Translations under genes and position numbers: made by a program
Shown here: piece after piece, positions 7,726 to 15,807 of the stretch
How the letters are laid out: every line of letters starts with the position of its first letter
How positions within the stretch are numbered: position 1 is the stretch's first letter
Origin: Candidatus Thiosymbion ectosymbiont of Robbea hypermnestra
GTDB lineage: Bacteria; Pseudomonadota; Gammaproteobacteria; Chromatiales; Chromatiaceae
Assembly (NCBI GenBank): GCA_020443945.1
Contig: JAIZWN010000676.1
Location: 1-34,682 of the forward strand
Length of the DNA: 34,682 nt
Direction: 5' to 3'
The notes under the pieces: model-generated
Told to the model about the DNA's origin: nothing
The model's database searches: none
What the model saw: the letters and a program-made list of their open reading frames with translations, nothing else

Positions 7726-8678
7726 GTTCGGCTCTGGTCGGATACGATATTTTCAACATACCACCGATAGGTCCTCTGGAGGCCCAGATCGAAGTCTATA
7801 CCGGGTTGCCATCCGAAATCCCTGATACGGGTGCTGTCCAGCAGCTTCCGGGGGGCGCCATCCGGTTTGGTCCGATCCCACTCGATAGCGCCCGTATAAC
7901 CCACGGTCGCCGCGATTTTTTCCGCCAGCTCCCGAATGGAGAAATCGACTCCGGTTCCAAGATTCAGGGGTAACGCAAGGTTTGCGTGATCCGCGCGCAG
8001 CAAAAACACAACCGCGTCCGCCACATCGTCCGCGTGAATAAATTCACGGCGCGGCTCACCGCTGCCCCACAGGACAACCTTGTGGGCATTACTTTCCTTT
8101 GCCTCGTGGAAACGCCGGATCAGCGCGGACAAGACATGTCCGGACTGCGGATTGAAATCGTCGTTCGGTCCAAACGTATTATTCGGGATAACCGGAATAA
8201 ACCGCCGACGGCCATATTGCTGATTGTAGGCCAGGCACATCTGTAGCCCCGCCAGCTTCGAGATGGCATAGGCCAGGCTGGTCGGTTCCGGGTGACCCGA
8301 CAGAAGCGCCGACTCGGCCATCGGTTGGGGACATTCCCGCGGATACATACAGGAGGATGCAAAAAAGATCAGCTTTTTTACGTCGGCGCGATGCGCCGCG
8401 CGCAGAACACTCGATTGAATCGCCAGGTTGGTATCGATGAAATCCGCCGGATAGGTCTTATTCTCGATAATCCCCCCCACTCGGCCAGCGGCCAATACAA
8501 CGAATGCCGGCGAATTTTTACGAAAAAACCGTTCAACGGCGGCATGGTCCGTCAATTCCAGCTCGCCATGGCCGGCCAGAATCAAATTATCGTATCCGGT
8601 ATCACGTAATTTACGAACCACCGCCGAGCCAATGAGCCCCGTGTGACCGGCAATATAGATCGACGCATCCGTATCCAT
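7722..8678 (-). CDS. GDP-L-fucose synthase-like epimerase/reductase (Fcl/Cj1428 type)
   Basis: This 318-residue extended short-chain dehydrogenase resembles GDP-L-fucose synthase. It has IYIAGHTGLIGSAVVR at the N terminus for NADP binding, the SSCMYP serine block, the catalytic YAISK and a C-terminal RREFIHADDVADA motif. Family members reduce a 4-keto GDP-sugar, often after epimerising C3 and/or C5. In Campylobacter a related enzyme, Cj1428, performs the final C4 reduction in GDP-heptose branches. Here it may reduce either the sugar ring ketone or the keto group of a newly added side chain. It is separated from hddA by 2 nt and overlaps the transketolase N gene by 4 nt. The precise substrate is not evident from sequence. 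Confidence 0.85.
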   Translation of the reverse strand: MDTDASIYIAGHTGLIGSAVVRKLRDTGYDNLILAGHGELELTDHAAVERFFRKNSPAFVVLAAGRVGGIIENKTYPADFIDTNLAIQSSVLRAAHRADVKKLIFFASSCMYPRECPQPMAESALLSGHPEPTSLAYAISKLAGLQMCLAYNQQYGRRRFIPVIPNNTFGPNDDFNPQSGHVLSALIRRFHEAKESNAHKVVLWGSGEPRREFIHADDVADAVVFLLRADHANLALPLNLGTGVDFSIRELAEKIAATVGYTGAIEWDRTKPDGAPRKLLDSTRIRDFGWQPGIDFDLGLQRTYRWYVENIVSDQSRT

Positions 8679-8680
8679 TG

Positions 8681-9676
8681 CTAAAGCCCATTGGGATGGT
8701 ACAGCACAATCCGGCTACCCATGTCATCAAAGTCGAATGGGACATGGATAAACTTCTCGAGCCGCCGACGAATCTCCGCCTGCTTCTCGGGTTTGGCGAA
8801 AAACAACATAAAACCACCGCCACCGGCACCCAGGAGCTTACCGCCGATCGCGCCCGCGCGCTTCGCCGTGTTGTATATTGCGTCGATTTCCGGGGTGGTG
8901 ACACGATCCGAGAGGGAGCGTTTATAGCTCCAGTTCCGGTCGAGCAGGTCGCCGAACTCTTCAATGGCAATCCGTTCGTCCTGCAGGATCTCGATTGCCT
9001 GATCGACCATTTTCCTCATGCTGTAGAGCTCTTGCGCACGCTTTTTCAGATTGGCTATCTTGGATTGAGCCACCTCCGAGGCGATGCGGGAAAAGCCCGT
9101 AAAGAACAACATGAAGTGGTCCCTCAGCTCTTGACTTCGAGAGGTCGGAAGGATAACCGGAGAAACGTCGAACCTGCCATTGCGATGGAACTCGATCCGA
9201 TTGAATCCACCGAACGCCGCCGATATCTGATCCTGCGACCCGACATTCTCGCCGATAATATTCTGTTCGATATGAATGGCATCCTTCGCCAGCTGGTCCT
9301 TGCTGCACATTCTTCCCTTCAGGGCCTGCAGCACATGCACCAGACCCACCGTAAAGGATGAGCTCGAACCCAGCCCGGAGCGTGCCGGCAGATCACCATC
9401 GTGATGAATTTCAAGCCCATTTTCTATCCCTGACCAATTCAATACGGCGCGTACCGCCGGATGCTCGATCTCATCGTTGCTGGTGACATTCTCGATTCTG
9501 GAATAGACGATACGATGCTTATGGTCGAAAAAAGGCGGCAACCTTCGACACGAAATATAACAGTATTTGTCGATACCGGTTGCAAGCACCGCCCCGCCAT
9601 GTTCGGAGAACCAGGCGGGATAGTCGGTGCCCCCACCGAAGAAGGAGATTCTAAATGGCGTCCTTGTAATAATCAC
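8681..9676 (-). CDS. hddA: D-glycero-alpha-D-manno-heptose-7-phosphate kinase (HddA)
   Basis: This 331-residue GHMP kinase begins MIITRTPFRISFFGGGTDYP, the HddA signature, and has the ATP-binding loop ARSGLGSSSSFTVG near residue 100 and the C-terminal GGKLLGAGGGGFMLF motif. HddA phosphorylates the anomeric oxygen of D-glycero-D-manno-heptose 7-phosphate to the alpha 1,7-bisphosphate, which GmhB then dephosphorylates for HddC. Its presence with gmhA and hddC shows that GDP-heptose, not only ADP-heptose, is made. It starts 1 nt after the stop of the radical SAM gene and ends 2 nt before the Fcl-like gene, so all are probably one transcript. Confidence 0.92.
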   Translation of the reverse strand: MIITRTPFRISFFGGGTDYPAWFSEHGGAVLATGIDKYCYISCRRLPPFFDHKHRIVYSRIENVTSNDEIEHPAVRAVLNWSGIENGLEIHHDGDLPARSGLGSSSSFTVGLVHVLQALKGRMCSKDQLAKDAIHIEQNIIGENVGSQDQISAAFGGFNRIEFHRNGRFDVSPVILPTSRSQELRDHFMLFFTGFSRIASEVAQSKIANLKKRAQELYSMRKMVDQAIEILQDERIAIEEFGDLLDRNWSYKRSLSDRVTTPEIDAIYNTAKRAGAIGGKLLGAGGGGFMLFFAKPEKQAEIRRRLEKFIHVPFDFDDMGSRIVLYHPNGL

Positions 9677-9677
9677 C

Positions 9678-11204
9678 TCAATCCCCCAATAGCTTTCTCT
9701 TGAGCCGAATGGCGGCCATATCCTCTATATTTTTTCTCTGTTGCAAACCGAATTTATTCTCGACCAGGTCGAGATAGGCCGGATTGGTGAAATAGGTTTG
9801 CCACGCCTCATCCCTGAATCTCAACACCTCCGCGGAGCTGATATGCTTCGTGGGTAAAGGCTGGCTCTCATAAGAGAGGAAAGCGTATCCCTCATAGGCG
9901 TCCGGAAGCGCCCACCCGTTTTTCCTGGCGATATGGAACATGGGACTGCCCGGCAGCGCCTGACAGGGATACATGTTTGCCATCTCCGTATTCAGCTCCA
10001 GGGCAAGCTCCAATGTCTCCTGCATGGTGTCAAGCGTATCTTCCGGGAATCCGAAAATATAGTTGCTGATTATGTTGATGTCCGCATCATTGATTTTTTC
10101 ACACACCTCCCGAATATTGACCTCCTGAAACGAGCCTTTCGATACCTCCCGGCGAACCAGCTGGTTTCCCGCCTCGACACCCAGGGCCAGCCAATTGACC
10201 CCCGCCCGCTTGAACAGCTCGAGCATATCCTTGCGCACGGTATCGACGCGCGAATAGGTCCACATATTGAAGTCGAATCCCCGAGCAATGGCTTGTTGCA
10301 GCACCGGCTCGTAGTATTTACGGTTGAGAAAGAACATTTCGTCGCTGATGCGCAGGGTTCGCACCCCCATATCGGCCAGCTTGCTCATCTCGCGGCTGAC
10401 CCATGCCGGGCTCCAGAAGCGCATCCCCCGTGAATGCGAGGCATTGATGCCCTCGCTGTTATCGACACGGTTGACGATATTGATCATGCAGAAATCACAG
10501 CCGAAGTTGCAGCCCAGCGATGTATAAATGGCCGCAAAGGGCGTGCGCTTATCATGGTCGAATTCCGCATGCCAGAAATGGGCGCGATACAGATCGAGCG
10601 GCTTCTCGCGATAGGGCAGGAGATCCCATGCGTAACCCGGCATATCCTCATCCATGCGTTCCTGGGGAACGACATGCTGCACGGGATTCAGTGTCGGGAC
10701 GGGAAATCCGGCAGGACCCCGTTGTTTATGACCAATGCCCTTGATATGCGGCAAGTCGGTGCCGAGGTTACTCCTTAAAAGGTTATGGAGCGCATACACG
10801 CCTTCATTCAACAATACGATATCCACGCAATCGTTCGCGAGTACCTCCATCGGCAGGGCGCTTGTATGAGAGCCGACGAAACAGATCGGTAGGCCCGGAT
10901 TCGATTCCTTGAGCGCCCGCGCAAGCTCGAATGCGCCGATCATACTCGTCGTTCCCGAGTTGGGATTCTGTCCATAGACCACGAACACGACAAGACGTGG
11001 CGCGCTATCTTCTATACGCCGCACCGATTCTTCGAGCGAAAGCCTCTCGGCGTCACAATCGAGTATTCCCACGCCGAAACCCTTGGACCGACAGGATTCG
11101 GCGAGCAACAGGGCCCAGGTCGGTGGCTCGATCGCGGAGTAGACCTTCGACAGGTCCTGGTAGGCCTTTGCGGAGGAATCAGGATTGATAAACAAAACAT
11201 CCAT
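9678..11204 (-). CDS. Radical SAM protein with B12-binding-like N-terminal domain
   Basis: This 508-residue protein starts MDVLFINPDS, typical of the cobalamin-binding-like Rossmann domain found ahead of many radical SAM domains; the DxHxxG cobalamin motif is not evident, so B12 may not bind in the usual base-off way. The radical SAM core follows with GCNFGCDFC: Cys232, Cys236 and Cys239 form the CxxxCxxC that holds the [4Fe-4S] cluster. A later ALGVEAGNQLVRREVSKG block fits the Elp3/MiaB-like TIM barrel. It is the first gene of the GDP-heptose operon, 1 nt before hddA, so a sugar or glycolipid substrate is plausible. Reactions possible for the family include methylation, dehydrogenation and rearrangement; the sequence does not decide. 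Confidence 0.85.
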   Translation of the reverse strand: MDVLFINPDSSAKAYQDLSKVYSAIEPPTWALLLAESCRSKGFGVGILDCDAERLSLEESVRRIEDSAPRLVVFVVYGQNPNSGTTSMIGAFELARALKESNPGLPICFVGSHTSALPMEVLANDCVDIVLLNEGVYALHNLLRSNLGTDLPHIKGIGHKQRGPAGFPVPTLNPVQHVVPQERMDEDMPGYAWDLLPYREKPLDLYRAHFWHAEFDHDKRTPFAAIYTSLGCNFGCDFCMINIVNRVDNSEGINASHSRGMRFWSPAWVSREMSKLADMGVRTLRISDEMFFLNRKYYEPVLQQAIARGFDFNMWTYSRVDTVRKDMLELFKRAGVNWLALGVEAGNQLVRREVSKGSFQEVNIREVCEKINDADINIISNYIFGFPEDTLDTMQETLELALELNTEMANMYPCQALPGSPMFHIARKNGWALPDAYEGYAFLSYESQPLPTKHISSAEVLRFRDEAWQTYFTNPAYLDLVENKFGLQQRKNIEDMAAIRLKRKLLGD

Positions 11205-11337
11205 CTGTGCTATCTCTGATTAAAGGGCACCTTGATAAATCCAAGGTGTCCGTGAGGGGCAGAAATGCCTTGCTATTTTTCAAGGTCCCCTGAAGTAATG
11301 AACCCACGGCAATCAATTCGCATATCGACTATGCCGC

Positions 11338-12360
11338 CTACCCATTCATTCCCGGTTCCTCGGGCTTCGAAGCCCGCTCCCCCCCGCGATATTCTGGTGT
11401 GGAAAGCGCTCGAACCATTTCCGGCAGCACATCGAAAAAGGTCTGCTCCGGTCGCCAGCCCAGCTCATTGCGAATACGCCCCGCCCGGTAACAGGCCGAA
11501 TCGGCCAACCGCGACAGTACCGCGGAATTCAGCGGCATTTTCCGTCCCGACAACCACTCCAGCGCGTCACCCGCCACAACCCCCAGGCGCAATACCCCCG
11601 CGGGAAGGCGCCAACGTGGTACCGGAACCCCCACCGCCGCACATATGGCCTCATAGAGTGCACGGGGAGAATAGTCTACCCCATCCGCCACAATGTAGGT
11701 TCGACCATTGGCCCTGTGGTTCTCCATCGCCAGCCCTGCCGCCACGATCAGATCATCCAGCGACACCATCGAGCGGCGATTGCCGAACTCGGGCAGGGGA
11801 GGAAAGCGCCGCCCTTCAATCGCCCGTAGCATTTCAAGCAGATTGCCCTTGATCCCCGGCCCATAGACCAACGTAGGGCGCAGGTTGCAGACGTGCATCC
11901 CAGACTGCGCCCCCGTGGTCAATACGCGCTGTTCCGCCTCCCGCTTGGAGCGACCATAAGGATCATCGGGCTGGCAATCCCAGCGCTCATCCACACACCG
12001 ACTGCCCGGAGCCCCCGCCGCCTTGGCGCTGCTGAAATAGACGAACCGTGCAACACCGGCATCCGCAGCCTCCTGCAACAAGGCCTCCGTGCCCGCCAGG
12101 TTGACCCGCCGGTAGCGATCCGCCTCCCCGTCCGCGAGATCGGTATGCGCCAGACCCGCAAGGTGGAAGACACCAGCCACCTTTGCCATCACACCGGGCG
12201 GAAGGGGTTCGGAACCGAGCTCACCATGGAATGCGCGGTCCCACGGCCCCGCTTTACGCCGACGCAATAACGCCCAGACCTCATGGCCTCGAGCACGGAG
12301 ATGTCCACACAGCGGGCGACCGATGAATCCCGCCGCCCCCGTTACCAGATAACGGCTCAT
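11338..12360 (-). CDS. WbpV-like extended SDR (sugar-nucleotide 4-reductase/epimerase)
   Basis: This 340-residue NAD-dependent epimerase/dehydratase has TGAAGFIG at residues 7-14 and the catalytic YGRSK in DPYGRSKREAEQ, followed by LVYGPGIKGNLL and NRRSMVSLDDL. Those later blocks are typical of the WbpV/UDP-QuiNAc 4-reductase group, which reduces UDP-4-keto-6-deoxy-GlcNAc on the way to O-antigen initiating sugars; 4-epimerases share the same plan. It begins 2 nt after mtnA and so is cotranscribed with the methylthioadenosine genes, although its likely role is in surface polysaccharide synthesis, matching the operon downstream. A 133-nt gap separates it from the radical SAM gene. The C-terminal tail is rich in Gly, Glu and Pro. 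Confidence 0.8.
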   Translation of the reverse strand: MSRYLVTGAAGFIGRPLCGHLRARGHEVWALLRRRKAGPWDRAFHGELGSEPLPPGVMAKVAGVFHLAGLAHTDLADGEADRYRRVNLAGTEALLQEAADAGVARFVYFSSAKAAGAPGSRCVDERWDCQPDDPYGRSKREAEQRVLTTGAQSGMHVCNLRPTLVYGPGIKGNLLEMLRAIEGRRFPPLPEFGNRRSMVSLDDLIVAAGLAMENHRANGRTYIVADGVDYSPRALYEAICAAVGVPVPRWRLPAGVLRLGVVAGDALEWLSGRKMPLNSAVLSRLADSACYRAGRIRNELGWRPEQTFFDVLPEMVRALSTPEYRGGERASKPEEPGMNG

Positions 12361-12362
12361 CT

Positions 12363-13421
12363 TCAGGAAGCAAACAAGGCCGCCACACGATCGGTAGTCG
12401 GTCGTTTCACAACCGCCTTTTCCGTAATGAGAGCGGTAACCAGATCCGCCGGGGTAACATCGAACGCCGGATTACGGACCGCAACCCCCTGGGCGGCCCA
12501 TCGGCAGTCCCGATACCCCATCACCTCATCGGCGTCACGCTCTTCAATGGGGATTTCAGAGCCATCGGCGATACCCAGGTCGATCGTCGATAACGGACAG
12601 GCCACATAGAAAGGAATCCCATGGCGTTGCGCCAACACCGCCACCATATAGGTGCCGATCTTGTTTGCCACATCACCATTGGCCGCGACGCGATCCGTAC
12701 CGACAACCACCGCATCGATCTCACCCCGGCTCATGAGATGACCGGCCATATTGTCGGAGATCAAGGTGATCGGAATTTTCGCCTGCACCATCTCCCAGGC
12801 AGTCAACCGCGCCCCCTGAAGAAATGGGCGCGTCTCGTCCGCGATCACGGATATCTTCTTGCCCGACTCCACCGCGGAGCGAATCACGCCCAGGGCCGTG
12901 CCATGGCCGGCCGTTGCCAGGGCGCCCGCGTTACAGTGCGTGAGAACTCGCGCACCATCGGGCAGGAGTTCCGCGCCCAAGGCGCCCATGGCGCGATTGA
13001 TCCGAATATCTTCCGACACAATCCCGTGGGCCTCCTCCAGCAACTCCTCCGCCACCTCCGGCGGGTCGGCATCCGGCTTTACGGCCATCCTTGCCCGCAT
13101 TCGTTGCAACGCCCAAAACAGGTTCACCGCGGTAGGGCGGCTCCCGGCCAGAACCTCGAACGCCCTCTCCATTTCCTCCCTGAACCTTTCGCTACCCAGA
13201 TCGCGCAGCTTCCACGCCGCCAACGCCACCCCGTAAGCCGCCGCGCAACCGATCGCCGGCGCGCCGCGCACGACCATCGAGCGGATTCCGTCCGCCACAC
13301 CGGCGGCCGAGTCGCAGGAGATATATTCGAAACGAGCAGGCAATACACGCTGATCGATCATCTCCAGACGGCCATCTTTCCAGCGTAAGGTCTCCACATC
13401 GCGCCCGGTAACCTCGGACAT
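12363..13421 (-). CDS. mtnA: Methylthioribose-1-phosphate isomerase
   Basis: This protein of about 352 aa belongs to the eIF2B-related MtnA family. RGAPAIGCAAAYG near residue 50, HCNAGALATAGHGTALG with the catalytic Cys, and VVGTDRVAANGDVANKIGTY with the catalytic Asp are all present. It isomerises 5-methylthioribose 1-phosphate to 5-methylthioribulose 1-phosphate. The start at 13421 is chosen because it lies 4 nt after the apt stop and behind GAGGGGG; an upstream GTG or ATG would run back into apt. Together with mtnP and apt it forms a methylthioadenosine salvage operon. No mtnB, mtnC or mtnD is in the window, so the further fate of methylthioribulose phosphate must lie elsewhere or with the aldolase fusion upstream in the operon. 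Confidence 0.95.
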   Translation of the reverse strand: MSEVTGRDVETLRWKDGRLEMIDQRVLPARFEYISCDSAAGVADGIRSMVVRGAPAIGCAAAYGVALAAWKLRDLGSERFREEMERAFEVLAGSRPTAVNLFWALQRMRARMAVKPDADPPEVAEELLEEAHGIVSEDIRINRAMGALGAELLPDGARVLTHCNAGALATAGHGTALGVIRSAVESGKKISVIADETRPFLQGARLTAWEMVQAKIPITLISDNMAGHLMSRGEIDAVVVGTDRVAANGDVANKIGTYMVAVLAQRHGIPFYVACPLSTIDLGIADGSEIPIEERDADEVMGYRDCRWAAQGVAVRNPAFDVTPADLVTALITEKAVVKRPTTDRVAALFAS

Positions 13422-13425
13422 CCCA

Positions 13426-13953
13426 TCAATCCCCCTCGAACTCGCAGAGCGAAAAGACCTTTTGTCCCTGGGCCTCCAACCGCGCCCGACCGCCCACATC
13501 CGGCAAATCGATCACAAAGCAACACTCGATGATTTCGCCCCCCATCTCCTGAATCAGCTTTACCGCCGCCTCCGCCGTGCCGCCGGTCGCAATCAGATCA
13601 TCCACGAGAAGGATCTGATCGCCCTTATTGATGGCATCGGTATGGATCTCGATCCGGTCCGTGCCATACTCCAGCTCGTAATCGTGGCCGACCGTTTCGG
13701 CAGGCAGCTTGCCCTTCTTGCGTATCGGCACAAAGCCAACCCCGAGAAGATAGGCCAATGGGGCGGCAAGAATAAACCCCCTCGACTCGATCCCGACCAC
13801 CCTATCGATCTCGACGCCGGTATAGCGGTTGGTCAATTCATGGACCGTAATCCGAAAGCCCACCGGGTCTTTCAACAGCGTTGTAATATCCCGAAACATG
13901 ATTCCCTGTTTCGGATAGTGTTCAATGGTTCGAATACGAGACTTGATCGGCAT
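13426..13953 (-). CDS. apt: Adenine phosphoribosyltransferase
   Basis: This protein of 175 aa has the usual Apt length and the PRPP-binding motif ILLVDDLIATGGTAEAA. GIMFRDITTLL near the N terminus and ESRGFILAAPLA are further family hallmarks. It converts adenine and PRPP to AMP. The start at 13953 follows AAGGGG at normal spacing; a start at 13974 would overlap the mtnP stop. Position between mtnP and mtnA makes sense because MtnP releases adenine from methylthioadenosine. Confidence 0.95.
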   Translation of the reverse strand: MPIKSRIRTIEHYPKQGIMFRDITTLLKDPVGFRITVHELTNRYTGVEIDRVVGIESRGFILAAPLAYLLGVGFVPIRKKGKLPAETVGHDYELEYGTDRIEIHTDAINKGDQILLVDDLIATGGTAEAAVKLIQEMGGEIIECCFVIDLPDVGGRARLEAQGQKVFSLCEFEGD

Positions 13954-13970
13954 CTCTGTGCCCCTTGCAA

Positions 13971-14861
13971 TCAATCGGAATTCAACATACGCCCGGCAAC
14001 CGCGTCCAACCTCTTCACCAACTCCGGGTCACGCCCTTCCGGGGGGGTGATCAACGCATATTCGAGGGCGGCTCGACAGCCGCAGCTTTGCGCCGACCAG
14101 TCCGTCCGGGTGCGCGGCGCGATCTTCTTGACCAACGAACGGGCATTATCCGCGTTGGCCCGCAATACCTGCACAATGACATCGACCGTCACATCGTCAT
14201 GATTCGGATGCCAGCAGTCGTAATCCGTCACCATCGCCACGGTCGCGTAACAGATCTCCGCCTCGCGGGCGAGCTTCGCCTCCGGCATATTGGTCATGCC
14301 GATCACATCGCAATTCCAGGTGCGATAGAGTTCGGACTCGGCCAGGCTGGAGAACTGCGGCCCCTCCATGACCAGGTAGGTCCCGCCGCGCGCCGCCTCG
14401 ATGCCCACCTCCCGCGCCGCGGCCTCGATATGATCCCCCAGCCGGTTACAGACCGGATGCGCCATGGAAACGTGGGCAACCAGTCCCGTGCCGAAAAAAC
14501 TCTTTTTCCGCGCAAAGGTACGGTCGATAAACTGGTCCACGATGACGAACATGCCCGGTCGCAAGTGCTCCCGCAAGGAGCCGACCGCGCTTACCGAGAT
14601 CACATCGGTAACACCAGCCCTTTTCAGCACGTCCACATTGGCCCGAAAGTTGATATCGCACGGCGGAATCTGATGCCCGCGACCATGCCGGGGCAGAAAT
14701 ACCATTTGCTGTCCGTCCAGCTCGCCGAACAGCAGGGAATCCGACGGCTCACCGAATGGTGAGGAGAGCTTCTCCCAGTGGGTATTCGTCAATCCATCGA
14801 TCTCGTACACCCCGCTTCCGCCGATAATTCCGAGCACCGGATTCGTGTTCTTATTTCCCAT
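13971..14861 (-). CDS. mtnP: S-methyl-5'-thioadenosine phosphorylase
   Basis: This 296-residue purine nucleoside phosphorylase family protein begins with LGIIGGSGVYEIDGL, the phosphate-binding region. MEGPQFSSLAESELYR and VTDYDCWHP follow; the aspartate in the latter block is the residue that recognises the 6-amino group of adenine in methylthioadenosine phosphorylases, which argues against a methylthioinosine or guanosine enzyme. The reaction is methylthioadenosine plus phosphate to adenine and 5-methylthioribose 1-phosphate, the substrates of Apt and MtnA encoded next. A GAGAGGGTG ribosome binding site precedes the ATG. Methylthioadenosine would arise from polyamine or homoserine-lactone synthesis and from radical SAM side reactions (5'-deoxyadenosine is a possible second substrate). 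Confidence 0.93.
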   Translation of the reverse strand: MGNKNTNPVLGIIGGSGVYEIDGLTNTHWEKLSSPFGEPSDSLLFGELDGQQMVFLPRHGRGHQIPPCDINFRANVDVLKRAGVTDVISVSAVGSLREHLRPGMFVIVDQFIDRTFARKKSFFGTGLVAHVSMAHPVCNRLGDHIEAAAREVGIEAARGGTYLVMEGPQFSSLAESELYRTWNCDVIGMTNMPEAKLAREAEICYATVAMVTDYDCWHPNHDDVTVDVIVQVLRANADNARSLVKKIAPRTRTDWSAQSCGCRAALEYALITPPEGRDPELVKRLDAVAGRMLNSD

Positions 14862-14895
14862 CGATCACCCTCTCGACTCGAGCCTGCGGAAACGC

Positions 14896-15807
14896 TCAAC
14901 GAACAAAGGGCCGCAGCCAACCATTGGCGGCCAGATAACGCCCGAAGAACCATAACCATAACCAACTCCGCCAACGCCAAGGCAATCCTCTATCGAGCAG
15001 CAGGCTTTTGGTGAAGACGGCCAAGGCCGCAAATGGATTGGAAGGTATCGCCTTGCGGCAATGAAGCGGCCGCTGTTCTTCGCGCTCATTACCCCGCAGG
15101 GCCTGCATCAGCCGCCTGGCCGCGACCTGCCGTGCCGCGATCAAACACAAAAAGGTAGGATCATCATCGAACCGCCCCCTTCTTCTGTAGGTTTCATCGA
15201 TAGTCGCCTTGCCGGTGCGGTAATGCAGGTGTTCGAAAATCAGGTTTTCAAGATATCGAATACGATCATGCCCGGCGTGTTGCAAGCGTTTGAAAATATC
15301 GAAGAGGTGGTAGTCGATAAATGCACTACGATAGGCCGTCGGATAGGGCTCCCCCAGCAGATCGCAGGTGTGCCGCGACAAAATCGGGAAGGTACAGAGC
15401 TTGCCGCCCTTGAACAGATCATTGCCATAGGCAAGGTAGATCCCATCCGGAAAGGCCGCATGAATGGAACGCACCTGCTCATCCCACCCCTGGGTCCGAA
15501 TGACCATGTCATCATTCACCAGGATGATGATCTCGCCGGACGATCGCTCCAGGCACCGGCTGTTATAGCCCCCCATCGTCAGTCTCGGCCCGATAATTCT
15601 GTCAACCCGGATATCCGGGTGATCGAGATGATGACTCCCCGCATCGTCATCATCCACGTACAAAATGACCTCGACCGCCTCCGGATGAGCGGATCGATCG
15701 ACGACGCTCTGGAGAAAACGGGCCGCCAACGCGGGACGACCATACGTCGGCAACAGCAGCGAGATCAATTGCGGCGCATTCACGGAACCGTCAGACGACC
15801 CGGTCAT
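14896..15807 (-). CDS. GT-A fold glycosyltransferase-like protein
   Basis: This protein of about 303 aa begins, after a short lead, with LISLLLPTYGRPALAARFL, the first strand and loop of family 2 glycosyltransferases, and has the strand IIILVNDDMVIR, whose acidic pair would bind metal and nucleotide sugar. A YVDDDD segment lies earlier. The C-terminal region is rich in Trp, Arg and Leu and may associate with membrane. The start at 15807 lies inside the end of the aldolase-dehydrogenase gene and is preferred to a longer frame that would run 98 nt into it. Its presence in a methylthioadenosine operon is odd, as it has no clear role there; it more likely serves the polysaccharide genes downstream. 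Donor and acceptor are unknown. Confidence 0.72.
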   Translation of the reverse strand: MTGSSDGSVNAPQLISLLLPTYGRPALAARFLQSVVDRSAHPEAVEVILYVDDDDAGSHHLDHPDIRVDRIIGPRLTMGGYNSRCLERSSGEIIILVNDDMVIRTQGWDEQVRSIHAAFPDGIYLAYGNDLFKGGKLCTFPILSRHTCDLLGEPYPTAYRSAFIDYHLFDIFKRLQHAGHDRIRYLENLIFEHLHYRTGKATIDETYRRRGRFDDDPTFLCLIAARQVAARRLMQALRGNEREEQRPLHCRKAIPSNPFAALAVFTKSLLLDRGLPWRWRSWLWLWFFGRYLAANGWLRPFVR

